A stretch of DNA of 64,000 nucleotides, taken from assembly GCA_019623805.1 (NCBI GenBank), contig CP053680.1, positions 434,001 to 498,000 on the forward strand, given 5' to 3'. A program made the translations under genes and the position numbers. Origin of the DNA: Gammaproteobacteria bacterium (ex Lamellibrachia satsuma) (GTDB taxonomy: Bacteria; Pseudomonadota; Gammaproteobacteria; Chromatiales; Chromatiaceae). Under the pieces are notes generated by a model. That model made no database searches. It saw only the letters and a program-made list of their open reading frames with translations, and had not been told where the DNA came from. Positions 27,248 through 35,998 of the stretch are shown here, one piece after another (position 1 is the first letter of the stretch; each line of letters starts with the position of its first letter).

Positions 27248-28456
27248 TTACTGAAAGACACGCACTGCCAACACCGCGTTCAACCCACCAAAAGCGAAAG
27301 AGTTGCTGAGTGCTGCATCAATGGACCCAAACCTCACTTCATTGGGCACATAATCCAGATCGCATCCATCACCTGCTTCAGTAAAATTTACTGTTGGTGG
27401 TATGAACCCCTCCTTCACAGATAATACTGTCGCCACCAATTCAATCCCACCCGCAGCACCCAGCGCATGTCCATGCATCGATTTCGTTGAACTCACTGCT
27501 AAAGAAGCGGCGTTTTCCTTGAAGACCTTGCTGATCGCTGCCGTTTCCGTAACATCATTTGCCTGGGTCGCAGTACCGTGGGCATTGATGTATTGCACAT
27601 CCGCCGGACTCAATTGCGCATCCTGCAGGCACAACCCGATAGTTCTTGCCGCTCCATCCACGGAAGGGTCAGTAATATGCCCCGCATCCGATGACATGCC
27701 AAAACCCGCTAATTCAGCATAGATGTCTGCATCTCTTGCCTTTGCGTGACGTTCTGATTCAAGAACAAGGATACCTGCCCCTTCCCCGAGCACCATGCCG
27801 GATCTGTCCTTGGAAAATGGTCTGCATGTATCTTTTGACATCACCCGCAGCATATCCCAGGACTTTAACAGCCCACAGGTAAATGGCGCATCAGTGCCAC
27901 CCGCGATTGCAACATCAACCAAACCATGCCGTATCATCAACGCTGCCTGAGCAATTGCATGTCCAGACGAGGAACAGGCGCTTGTTACGGAAAACACTGG
28001 CCCTTTGATCTTCATTTGCAGACTGACTTGGCTTGCTGCCGCACTCGGCATCCCTCTCGGTATCGTCAGTGGATGTACCCGTGATCGCCCATCACGATAG
28101 AGCTGGGAATAGGTGGCCTCATCCGTCTCCTTTCCACCGCAACCTGTACCGATAATCGCAGCAGCATTCTCATATTGCCCGGCGGTTAACCCAGAATCAT
28201 TCAAGGCTTCTTTTGTTGCAATCAAGGCAAACTGCGAAAAACGATCGAGATAGGGCAATAGTGCCTCATCGAGATAGTCGGCCGCATTAAAATGGGGTAC
28301 TTGGGCACCAATAACCACCCGCAAACCACTGCAGTCTATTTTTTCGAGATTACGAATCCCGGCAGTTCCCGCAAGCAATGCCGAACGAAACGGCTCAACG
28401 CCCACACCAAGCGCGGAAACAGATCCCAATCCGGTAATAACAATACGTTCGCCCAC
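27248..28456 (-). CDS. 3-oxoacyl-ACP synthase (FabF-like, KAS II type)
   Basis: The 402-aa condensing enzyme extends an acyl chain by two carbons using malonyl-ACP. The Cys-His-His active site is intact: C161 in VTSACSSSGHA, H293 in NAHGTATQANDVTE and H330 in STKSMHGHALGAAGG. The start is GTG, 5 bp after the stop of the acyl carrier protein gene, so the two are co-translated. It is not in a fab operon (no fabD, fabG or fabH), which points to a specialised role. Arylpolyene or polyketide gene sets use similar enzymes, but their other genes are absent here. It is convergent with the methyltransferase gene (19 bp). Confidence 0.88.
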   Translation of the reverse strand: MGERIVITGLGSVSALGVGVEPFRSALLAGTAGIRNLEKIDCSGLRVVIGAQVPHFNAADYLDEALLPYLDRFSQFALIATKEALNDSGLTAGQYENAAAIIGTGCGGKETDEATYSQLYRDGRSRVHPLTIPRGMPSAAASQVSLQMKIKGPVFSVTSACSSSGHAIAQAALMIRHGLVDVAIAGGTDAPFTCGLLKSWDMLRVMSKDTCRPFSKDRSGMVLGEGAGILVLESERHAKARDADIYAELAGFGMSSDAGHITDPSVDGAARTIGLCLQDAQLSPADVQYINAHGTATQANDVTETAAISKVFKENAASLAVSSTKSMHGHALGAAGGIELVATVLSVKEGFIPPTVNFTEAGDGCDLDYVPNEVRFGSIDAALSNSFAFGGLNAVLAVRVFQ

Positions 28457-28461
28457 GGGAC

Positions 28462-28704
28462 TTACTTATCCGCGAGCAGGCTGCTGATGCCGTCCACGAT
28501 GTCGCCAACCGTTTCCAGTTTTTCAAGTTCAGCATTAGGTATCTCGACGTCGAAGGCCTCCTCGACCTCATAGACAATCGTGATTGCATCCAGTGAGGAG
28601 ACACCTAAATCCTGAAGACGTGATTCACGTTTTATGCTGGCTGTATTCAGCTGCTTTTGAGTGGCGATCGCCGATATTACGACCGTTTCAATATCCAGAC
28701 TCAT
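28462..28704 (-). CDS. Dedicated acyl carrier protein
   Basis: The 80-aa protein starts MSLDIETVVISAIATQKQLN from the ATG at 28704. The 4'-phosphopantetheine site reads LGVSSLDAITIVYEVEEAF, with Ser in SSL where housekeeping ACP has DSL. The acidic helix II (EVEEAFDVEIP) and helix III region (LETVGDIVDGI) are present. It pairs with the adjacent KAS gene in one operon, divergent from rpfC. It differs from the AcpP consensus (GADSLDTVEL), so it is probably a specialised ACP, perhaps carrying the RpfF substrate. Confidence 0.85.
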   Translation of the reverse strand: MSLDIETVVISAIATQKQLNTASIKRESRLQDLGVSSLDAITIVYEVEEAFDVEIPNAELEKLETVGDIVDGISSLLADK

Positions 28705-28741
28705 CTTTCTGATAACCTTTACTATTACCAACCATATGCGA

Positions 28742-28771
28742 ATTAGAGGCCATGATCGAAAAATGCCTCAA
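28742..28771 (-). promoter_or_regulatory. Candidate promoter of the ACP-KAS operon
   Basis: On the minus strand there is TTGAGG (28766-28771), an 18-bp spacer and TCTAAT (28742-28747), placing a start site about 30 nt before the ACP start codon. The match is moderate. A leftward promoter is expected here because the next gene on the right is divergent. Confidence 0.35.
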
Positions 28772-29061
28772 TATCGTGTCCTGAAACACCACTTCGAAGA
28801 AATGCAAAACAAATATGAATTAAATATTTCACATCGAAATGCAGAATAAATATTGTTGTTCGTTATAATATCAGTGTTTCTTCACATTCTCTGGCATAGA
28901 CTTGGAATATGCTTATACGCGATCCTTCAACCCCAAAAGGCGGAAACACGCATACCATCATCAGACACTCAAAATATAGGAACGATTTCCTAAACTCAAG
29001 ACTATCGACCTATTGACCAACGCTATCCGACCAAGTCGCGCACAACGATATTATACAAGTT
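28772..29061. other. AT-rich divergent intergenic region between ACP and rpfC
   Basis: The region (with 28705-28771 a 357-bp gap) holds no ORF of note. TATAAT at 28864-28869 is a good -10 candidate for the rightward rpfC but has no clear -35 partner. TTGACC at 29013-29018 likewise lacks a -10 at proper distance. A long untranslated leader for rpfC is possible. Confidence 0.4.
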
Positions 29062-31623
29062 ATGCAGTCTATTAAAGACATTTATCAATTTCTAAAACGC
29101 ATATTTGTAGACAGAGAAAACTCTGAGCAGGAACAGGCGCTTGTTCGCATCATCCTGTCATCCGCAGTGCTTTTCTATCTGTTATTTTCAGGGCCGACCA
29201 ACCTGCCCCTGCAGCACCCCCGGACGCTGACCACGATCCTGATATCCAGTTTTCTCTTTTTTTCCATTGGAATTTTCATTACCACGTTAATTTGGCGGGG
29301 AGTATCCCATCCACGTCGTATCATCAGCATTGTGTCGGATATTGCTGGTTTCAGTATCGTATCGAGCTTTACCAACGACCTCCTTGCACCTTGGGTCTGG
29401 CTTTATCTATGGGTGACATTCGGCAACGGGTTTCGCTACGGAGAGAGGTACCTCCATTTTTCCACAGCCCTTTCCGTTATCGGTTTCAGCATCGTCATTG
29501 CCACCAACGAATTCTGGCATTCCCACATAAGCCTGGGGTTGGGGCTGCTTGCATCTTTTCTGGTATTACCTGGGTACGCCGCCGTACTCATCAGACGCAT
29601 TCATAAAGAACGCAAACGCGCTGAGGACGCTAACCGGGCAAAAAGTGATTTTCTCGCCCGTATGAGCCATGAAATCAGAACCCCTCTAAACGGAATTATT
29701 GGTATCAGTGAGCTATTGAAGTGCTCCGATCTTCCCACGGAAGAACGTGAATATGCCAATGCCATCGCCAATTCAGGCCAAACGCTTTTCATGCTCATTG
29801 AGGACATACTTGACTTTTCAAAGATTGAAGCAGGAAAACTCATCCTCGAACAGACACAATTTGATCTGCATGAACTGATTACTCACACCATGCGCATGCT
29901 ATCTCCGCAGGCGCAACAGAAAGATATACGTTTAATCAATAATGTCAGCCTTGAAATTCCTCACCTGCTCATAGGCGACCCTTTACATTTGCGTCAGATT
30001 TTGATCAACCTGATCGGCAATGCGATAAAATTCACACTTACGGGAACCGTCGAGATACGCTGCCATTTAATTCACCTCATTGAAAAACAGGCTTTGATCC
30101 ATTTCGAGGTCATAGACAGTGGAATTGGTATTCAACAAGAGAAACAGACGACCATCTTCGATAAGTTCAACCAGGCTGATGAAAGCACCACCCGGCGTTT
30201 TGGTGGTAGTGGCCTCGGAACTGCCATCGCCAAGCAACTGGTCGAATTGATGGGTGGACAAATTGGGCTGGAAAGTACACCTGATGTCGGCACGACATTC
30301 TGGTTTGATATCGAATTCAAATCCAGTTCACCCCCAGCCAAAGCCGGCATAGACACGCAATTGGAAAACTGCCGGGTAATCCGGCTTTGCGAAAAGACCG
30401 GCATAAAGACGATAACCGGAAAGTACCTTCGAGAGTGGGGAGTCTCCTTTCAGGATGTCCAGAACTCGCGAGATATGTTTCGGCTCATACTCGGAGAAAA
30501 TCGTCAGCAGGCACCCTATCAATTATTAATTATCGATCAAGTCCCAGTAGACGAGCAGATGCAGGAACTGCTTGAATCCTTCCGTGACGAACTTGCAATG
30601 GACAGTTTCGACATTTTGGCCATACTGCCCGATGGTGTGCCGACGTTCCCATTGGACGAGGTTACCAGCCGTATCTCAACTCTCCCTTCTCCCGTTGACA
30701 AATCCATGCTCTTCAACGCACTGCATGCCGCCTATGCAAACCGGGCTGAACAAGAGCATGTAGTAGACTTGAAGGCGAAAACCGTCAACAGCCAGGACGA
30801 CTTAACAAAGCAGCGCATTCTTGTCGGCGAGGATAACTCGACAAATCGCATGGTGGTGGGAAGAATGCTCGAACTAGCAGGACACCAATTCAAACTAGTC
30901 GAAAACGGTCAGGAGGTACTGGATGCCTTGGAAAGCGCGCCGTTCGATCTTGTCATTGTCGATATGCAGATGCCGGTTCTCGGTGGACTCGACACCTTCA
31001 AAATGTACCGATTCGCCAATGGTGTGGATGCAAACGTCCCATTTGTCATGCTAACCGCCAACGCCACACTGGAAGCCAGGCAGGAGTGTGAAGACGCCGG
31101 TATTCAATTTTTCCTGACAAAACCCGTTTCTTCATCGAAACTCCTGGACACCATTGCGCAAGCTACTCATACAGGGCCAGAAAAAGCAGCCCCCATTGAG
31201 TTGAGTTCGATTAAACAGCCTCAAGCGATAAACGCCGTGCCCGCGATCATCGATCGCAGGGTGCTTGATGAGGTCATCAACCTGGGTCAGGACAACGACT
31301 TTCTTGAACGTCTGGTAGACAACTTTCTACACGACGGCCAGCAACTGATCAGTGCAATGAACAAAGCACTCTCCGCCAACAACCCCACCGATTTCAAAGA
31401 CTCGGCCCACGCCATGAAGGGAACCGCTGCCTATCTTGGCCTACAAGAACTCACCAGTGCTTCAACTGATGCAAATCAAGTGGACGACTTGGCGCTCAAC
31501 AACAGGGGAGCGCATACGCTGACGTCCATTGAAACGGCATTCAGCCGCGCAGAATCAATCCTGAAACAGGAACTGATAACACGCTCAGTAGCTGGAGATA
31601 AACGTTCTCAGCCCACAGCCTGA
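29062..31623 (+). CDS. rpfC: RpfC hybrid sensor histidine kinase for DSF
   Basis: The 853-aa protein has the full RpfC layout. The short cytosolic/periplasmic N-terminus (DRENSEQEQALVRIIL) resembles the DSF-sensing part of Xanthomonas RpfC. Five membrane segments lie at about 29-176. HisKA has H203 in MSHEIRTPLNG. The ATPase domain has NLIGNA, DSGIGI and GGSGLGTAIAKQL. A degenerate receiver-like stretch (about 436-560) and a true receiver (585-700, D634 in VIVDMQMP) precede the HPt domain with H783 in SAHAMKGTAAYLG. It should autophosphorylate and relay through D634 and H783 to RpfG D54. In Xanthomonas it also binds RpfF. Its 3' end overlaps the convergent rpfF by 16 bp. Confidence 0.92.
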   Translation: MQSIKDIYQFLKRIFVDRENSEQEQALVRIILSSAVLFYLLFSGPTNLPLQHPRTLTTILISSFLFFSIGIFITTLIWRGVSHPRRIISIVSDIAGFSIVSSFTNDLLAPWVWLYLWVTFGNGFRYGERYLHFSTALSVIGFSIVIATNEFWHSHISLGLGLLASFLVLPGYAAVLIRRIHKERKRAEDANRAKSDFLARMSHEIRTPLNGIIGISELLKCSDLPTEEREYANAIANSGQTLFMLIEDILDFSKIEAGKLILEQTQFDLHELITHTMRMLSPQAQQKDIRLINNVSLEIPHLLIGDPLHLRQILINLIGNAIKFTLTGTVEIRCHLIHLIEKQALIHFEVIDSGIGIQQEKQTTIFDKFNQADESTTRRFGGSGLGTAIAKQLVELMGGQIGLESTPDVGTTFWFDIEFKSSSPPAKAGIDTQLENCRVIRLCEKTGIKTITGKYLREWGVSFQDVQNSRDMFRLILGENRQQAPYQLLIIDQVPVDEQMQELLESFRDELAMDSFDILAILPDGVPTFPLDEVTSRISTLPSPVDKSMLFNALHAAYANRAEQEHVVDLKAKTVNSQDDLTKQRILVGEDNSTNRMVVGRMLELAGHQFKLVENGQEVLDALESAPFDLVIVDMQMPVLGGLDTFKMYRFANGVDANVPFVMLTANATLEARQECEDAGIQFFLTKPVSSSKLLDTIAQATHTGPEKAAPIELSSIKQPQAINAVPAIIDRRVLDEVINLGQDNDFLERLVDNFLHDGQQLISAMNKALSANNPTDFKDSAHAMKGTAAYLGLQELTSASTDANQVDDLALNNRGAHTLTSIETAFSRAESILKQELITRSVAGDKRSQPTA

Positions 31624-32507
31624 CACATCAGATCTTCTTTTACTCCCCAACGCCGCTCTTGGGCGCGTAGCAGATAATCCATGAGTCGCAGGTTTTTCTT
31701 GCTCAGCCCCATCGCCGCATCGACCCACATCGTGGTGATCTTCATCAACTCTTCATAGGTAACCGGATTAAACTGGTCCATGATCTTATCAAGACAGACA
31801 AATCCGGCTGAGCGATTCTGCTGGTGCTTAATATAGTTATTAACCGCCTCCTCACCCTTGCCATCTGGGGCAATCACATCAACAAGCCCCATCTCATACA
31901 GCTCCCCCGCCGTGTAGACTTTGCCGGAAGCAATAACACGTTTTGCCAACGCAGGCGACATGCGTCTGGCGAGAAAACTAAAGGCACCCATCCCCGGAAA
32001 GAGGCCGAAAACTGTTTCCGGAAAACCAAAAGTTGCGCTCTCTTCTGCAATCAACACGTTGGTGGAAAGCGCAGCCTCAAAGCCACCTCCCAGCGCCTCT
32101 CCCTGCACCAGGGAAATAGTCGTAAATGGCAGGCCATAACCAATCGATGAAGGATAGAGAATATCGATGCAGGACTTTGCATATGACATCAGGGAGTCAC
32201 GGTCTTTACGCTCAATCAGGTCGATAAAATGAGCCAAGTCACCCCCCAAATTGAAAACCCCTGGAGTCGCCGAACTCAATACCTGATACCGCAAACGATT
32301 TTCATCACCGGTATTATGTCCGTAGCTGGCATATTCACGAATCAGCTGCTGTGCCTTGGCAACATCATCCAGTAACCCCTTACTCATGCAGGGACGCCCT
32401 GGGTATTGTAATTTCGCCCAAACCGCGCTGTACTCAGGCTCATATTTAACTTCAACGTGATCAAATGAGTTGTTAAGACGGATTTGAGATTTCAGTTTAT
32501 TCATCAT
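31608..32507 (-). CDS. rpfF: RpfF, DSF-family fatty-acid signal synthase (crotonase fold)
   Basis: RpfF is a dual thioesterase/dehydratase that converts 3-hydroxyacyl-ACP to cis-2-unsaturated free fatty acids of the DSF family. The 299-aa protein has the oxyanion motif GVFNLGGDLAHF, QGEALGGGFEAALS and FPETVFGLFPGMGAFSF. The two catalytic glutamates are E144 and E164, spaced 20 apart like E141 and E161 of Xanthomonas campestris RpfF. The end MKITTMWVDAAMGLSKKNLR and LLRAQERR also match that family. AGGGG lies 7 nt before the start. ATG at 32507 or the next ATG may be used. No rpfB is seen nearby. The gene faces rpfC tail to tail. Confidence 0.93.
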   Translation of the reverse strand: MMNKLKSQIRLNNSFDHVEVKYEPEYSAVWAKLQYPGRPCMSKGLLDDVAKAQQLIREYASYGHNTGDENRLRYQVLSSATPGVFNLGGDLAHFIDLIERKDRDSLMSYAKSCIDILYPSSIGYGLPFTTISLVQGEALGGGFEAALSTNVLIAEESATFGFPETVFGLFPGMGAFSFLARRMSPALAKRVIASGKVYTAGELYEMGLVDVIAPDGKGEEAVNNYIKHQQNRSAGFVCLDKIMDQFNPVTYEELMKITTMWVDAAMGLSKKNLRLMDYLLRAQERRWGVKEDLMCQAVG

Positions 32508-32638
32508 CGTTCATCCCCTATAAATATTGTCGAGTAGAGTATTTGTTCCAAGTCGCCGCCCAAATTGAAATCCCTCTCGAAATGCTGAAAAATCACAGAC
32601 CACATGATTTCAACACTACTGCCCAGCACTGCTTTCAT
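32504..32638 (-). pseudogene. Short ORF overlapping the rpfF start, with an RpfF-like motif (likely rpfF remnant)
   Basis: From the ATG at 32638, 44 codons run to a TGA that overlaps the rpfF ATG. Residues 27-34 read DFNLGGDL followed by EQI, matching GVFNLGGDLAHFI of RpfF. At the DNA level TTCAATTTGGG-GG-GACTTGG is shared with the body of rpfF (around 32235-32262) with two mismatches in 22 bases. The rest has no clear RpfF similarity. It may be a relic of a tandem rpfF copy or a coupled leader peptide. No good ribosome site was seen before its ATG. Confidence 0.4.
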
Positions 32639-32840
32639 GTTTACTGACCCTAGAAACCCTATCATTTTGTGAAAAAAGGTTGCAGATTAATAATAATGTA
32701 AAGTGAATTATCCATCCTGGATATCACTATTTGATGCTAAAATTCGAGAAATATTGACCCAACACGCATTTTTGCTGTCGGCTTTTTACCCGAACCTGCT
32801 TCTTTTTACTCACTTGTCCACAATAAAGCCAGCCCCAAAC
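32639..32840. other. Divergent intergenic region between rpfF and mobA
   Basis: The region is AT-rich. A weak rightward promoter is possible: TTGTGA at 32667-32672 followed after 16-18 bp by AATAAT/TAATAA. In-frame upstream codons for MobA exist but lack its motifs, so the MobA start is set at 32841. No RNA gene is seen. Confidence 0.35.
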
Positions 32841-33449
32841 ATGATAGATAACGTTTCCATTGCCGGCGTCATTCTCGCCGGGGGACAGGCAAGCAGGATG
32901 GGGGGAGGGGATAAAGGCCTCATTCCTCTCAATGGACAACTTCTGATCGAGTATGTGATCGAGGCGGTAAAACCTCAGACAGACCATCTACTCATCAGCG
33001 CCAACCGAAATTTTGACCGATACGGAAATTTTGGATTTACGGTAATTCCAGATCCGGTCGATGGTTTTCCCGGCCCTCTGGCGGGCATGCTGTCCGCGCT
33101 GCAACATACTACAGCTGATCTGCTGCTTACGGTCCCCTGTGACAGCCCCTGGGTACCCACAAACCTACGGGAACGGCTTTTCACGACATTGGCAAATGAG
33201 AATGCCGATGTCTGCTGCGTTTACGATGGAGAAAGAATGCACCCCGTGTTTTCACTGATCCGACGTGAATTGACAACTGAACTTGCTGCCTACATTGATG
33301 CCGGCGGACGGGCTGTCCATCGCTGGTTCAAACAACAGCGGCTGGCACTCGCCGATTTCTCTTCTGATCCCGAACTGTTCACCAACATAAACACGCCCGG
33401 TGAGTTGGAACGAATCGAAAAGCTGATGCAGGAACAGGCAAGGAACTAG
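32841..33449 (+). CDS. mobA: Molybdenum cofactor guanylyltransferase MobA
   Basis: MobA attaches GMP to Mo-molybdopterin to give MGD for DMSO-reductase-family enzymes. The 202-aa protein starts MIDNVSIAGVILAGGQASRM and has the nucleotide-binding loop LAGGQASRMGGGDKGL (about 11-26). FPGPLAGMLSALQHTTADLL and the metal-binding VPCDSPWVP follow in the expected order. The ATG at 32841 sets the conserved loop at the N-terminus as in homologues. It is convergent with hrpB. Confidence 0.95.
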   Translation: MIDNVSIAGVILAGGQASRMGGGDKGLIPLNGQLLIEYVIEAVKPQTDHLLISANRNFDRYGNFGFTVIPDPVDGFPGPLAGMLSALQHTTADLLLTVPCDSPWVPTNLRERLFTTLANENADVCCVYDGERMHPVFSLIRRELTTELAAYIDAGGRAVHRWFKQQRLALADFSSDPELFTNINTPGELERIEKLMQEQARN

Positions 33450-33467
33450 GGCCTGTTAACAGGCCCT
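33448..33467. terminator. Possible bidirectional terminator between mobA and hrpB
   Basis: AGGGCCTG-TTAA-CAGGCCCT is a perfect palindrome with an 8-bp stem, beginning within the mobA stop codon and ending 6 bp before the hrpB stop. Neither strand has a strong T-run after it, so termination efficiency is uncertain. Confidence 0.45.
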
Positions 33468-33472
33468 ACAAC

Positions 33473-35998
33473 TCATCTTCTTCGTGGTTTAGCCCTGGCA
33501 GTCGCTTGAGCCTGCCAGGGATCGTCCGGCCAGTGGTGTTTTGGATACCGCCCTTTGAGCTCTTTTTTAACTTCGCTGTAGGTGCGATCCCAGAAACCAC
33601 GCAGGTCCTGGGTGACCTGAATCGGCCGCTGGGCGGGTGACAGTAAATGTAGCATGATCTGAATCCGGTTGTGGCAGATCCTTGGGGTATCTGCCAACCC
33701 GAACATCTCCTGCAGCCGCACCGCCAGCACGGGCGCTTTTCCCACTTCGTAAGTCAGCGCCTTACGGGAGCCACTGGGTACCGTCAAGTGAGTGGGCAAT
33801 GTTTCATCAAGCACTTTCCGCTGCTCCCAGGAGAGCAAATTCTGAAGAATATCCGCCAGATTCAAGCGCTGCAGGTGCTCCCGCCTGGTGACACCATCAA
33901 GCCATGGCCCAAGCCACTCACCCAGACACTCAGAGAGCCAACGATCCGATAGGTCCGGCCAGTTGCTTTCAGGCATCCATTCCCGCATACAGACAACACG
34001 TGTCTGCCACTGGCGCAATTTATCTGTCCAGGACAGCGATTCTAGTCCCATCTGTTCGATACCCTGCAGCATTGTCTGCTTAAGCGTTTCCGGATCCGGA
34101 GTTTCCAAGGGAAAACTGGCCAGCATCAGAGCATCCAGCCGCTCTTCATCCCTGGCTACCACCCGGTGCCTTGCTGCATCCCATTCGATTCGCGCAACCC
34201 GTCGCAACCGCAGACCCGGCAACGCCCTGATTTCATCCTTATTCAAGGCTGCTGCAAGCTGTATACGTCCCTCGGTACGTCCTGCATCCATTTTCGCAAC
34301 GACTATATATCGCTCTCCAGCCAGTACATCATTCACGGCCAGTACCGCCCCTCTGCCGGAAGCCAACAGATAACTGCCGTGACTACGCTGTTTGGCTATC
34401 CTGTCCGGGTAGGCCATCGCCAACAGACCACCCGGGGAAAAAACCTTGCCAGCAGCACTCATCTCCTCTTTTTTTGACAATTGCCGCCACTGACGGCTTA
34501 CTTTGTCCACCCGGTGACACCCCGCTCTGTCCAGATTCTGTTCGGACGACTGCCGGCCACCCTGCTCGCGCCAGTGGTTCAATGCGGTCAGGCGGAGTTC
34601 CACATCAACACTCCAGGTTTCCCTGGAGCCACGCCTGAAGATATCCTGCTCACTCAGCAACGCAGCAATATCTGCAGCCATCGCACTCTCGCCGTGTTCC
34701 ATGCCCACCAACAGCATATGCCCAAGCCTGGGATGCAGGGGCAGTCCTGCGATCTGTTGACCGGTCTTAGTTATCCGACCCTGCCGGTCCAGGGCATCGA
34801 TGGATTCCAGCAATTCACGGGCCTGGGAGAACGCTCCAGCAGGAGGGGCATCCAGCCAACGTAGTTGAGCCGGATCGTTAACCCCCCACTGGGCCAGATC
34901 CAATGCCAGAGGCGCCAGATCAGCCTCCTGGATTTCAAGCGGATGTTGGGCTGGAAGCCGATCCTGCCGATGTTCGCTCCAGAGACGGTAACAGTGTCCG
35001 GGACCGAGCCGCCCTGCCCTGCCGGCACGCTGATCGGACGCCGCACGTGAAACCGGAACAGTCTCCAGACGCGTCAAACCGATACCGGGCAGAAAACGGG
35101 GCATTCGAGACCAACCACTGTCCACGACACAGGTCACCCCCTCGATGGTAAGGCTGGTCTCAGCGATGGATGTGGCAAGCACAATCCTGCGCCGCCCGCC
35201 GGGATCAGGGCGAATGGCACGATCCTGTGCCTCCCGCCCAAGGTCACCATAGAGCGGACAGATCAATGGGGGTTCATTGCAGGGGAGAAGACGTTCCAGG
35301 CGCTCCACCGTCTGCTTTATCTCTCCAACGCCCGGCAGGAACACCAGCAGATCTCCCTGCTGTTCCTGCAAGACCTGAAGCACGGCAGATGTCACCGAGT
35401 CGGGCAGACGTCTCATTGCAGGCGGGTCACCAAGATAGTGGAGTTCGACAGGATAGCTGCGCCCTTTGCCCTCCACCACGGGTGCCCCCTCCAGCAGATC
35501 CGACACTGCACCGGTGTCCAGGGTTGCCGACATCACCAGGATACGCAGATCCTCTCTCAGTCCGGCCATTACGTCGAGACAGAACGCTAGCGCAAGATCC
35601 GCATGCAAACTGCGTTCGTGGAATTCATCAAAGATCACCAGCCCAACCCCCTGTAGTTCGGGATCATGCTGCAATCGTCGGCTGAGGATACCCTCAGTCA
35701 AGACTTCAATGCGGGTCCGCCGGGAAACCTTGTTATCGAGGCGAATACGGTATCCGACCTGCTCACCCACCCGTTCGCCCAACTGTTCCGCCATGCGGGC
35801 CGCAGCGGCCCGGGCAGCCAGGCGTCTCGGTTCAAGCAAAAGGATTTTACGCCCCTGCAACCAGGGTTCATGGAGGAGTTCAAGGGGAACCAGTGTGGTT
35901 TTGCCGGATCCTGTCGGTGATGCCAGAACGGCGCTTTGACGACTGGTCAGAACTCGCCGCAGCGTGGGCAGTACGGCGGTAACCGGCAGGTCATTCAA
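33473..35998 (-). CDS. hrpB: ATP-dependent RNA helicase HrpB
   Basis: The 841-aa protein is a DEAH-box superfamily-2 helicase. Walker A ASPTGSGKTTLVPLELL (about 26-42), LLEPRRLAARAAA (Ia), the DEFHERSLHADLAL box (DEFH variant of DEAH), VMSATLD (III) and SDQRAGRAGRLGPG (VI) are in order. The C-terminal HrpB-specific region follows to the Arg-rich end. The role in bacteria is poorly known. It starts with a 4-bp overlap with the upstream DUF1269-like gene, so they are likely co-transcribed. Confidence 0.95.
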   Translation of the reverse strand: MNDLPVTAVLPTLRRVLTSRQSAVLASPTGSGKTTLVPLELLHEPWLQGRKILLLEPRRLAARAAAARMAEQLGERVGEQVGYRIRLDNKVSRRTRIEVLTEGILSRRLQHDPELQGVGLVIFDEFHERSLHADLALAFCLDVMAGLREDLRILVMSATLDTGAVSDLLEGAPVVEGKGRSYPVELHYLGDPPAMRRLPDSVTSAVLQVLQEQQGDLLVFLPGVGEIKQTVERLERLLPCNEPPLICPLYGDLGREAQDRAIRPDPGGRRRIVLATSIAETSLTIEGVTCVVDSGWSRMPRFLPGIGLTRLETVPVSRAASDQRAGRAGRLGPGHCYRLWSEHRQDRLPAQHPLEIQEADLAPLALDLAQWGVNDPAQLRWLDAPPAGAFSQARELLESIDALDRQGRITKTGQQIAGLPLHPRLGHMLLVGMEHGESAMAADIAALLSEQDIFRRGSRETWSVDVELRLTALNHWREQGGRQSSEQNLDRAGCHRVDKVSRQWRQLSKKEEMSAAGKVFSPGGLLAMAYPDRIAKQRSHGSYLLASGRGAVLAVNDVLAGERYIVVAKMDAGRTEGRIQLAAALNKDEIRALPGLRLRRVARIEWDAARHRVVARDEERLDALMLASFPLETPDPETLKQTMLQGIEQMGLESLSWTDKLRQWQTRVVCMREWMPESNWPDLSDRWLSECLGEWLGPWLDGVTRREHLQRLNLADILQNLLSWEQRKVLDETLPTHLTVPSGSRKALTYEVGKAPVLAVRLQEMFGLADTPRICHNRIQIMLHLLSPAQRPIQVTQDLRGFWDRTYSEVKKELKGRYPKHHWPDDPWQAQATARAKPRRR

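Noticed and set aside
27248..28704. KAS and ACP as part of an arylpolyene or polyketide cluster
   Set aside because: The other expected genes (dehydratases, ketoreductase, acyltransferases, AMP ligase) are absent; rpf genes flank the pair on both sides.
33448..33467. Palindrome between mobA and hrpB as a regulator operator
   Set aside because: It sits between two converging stop codons, where a terminator is far more likely than an operator.
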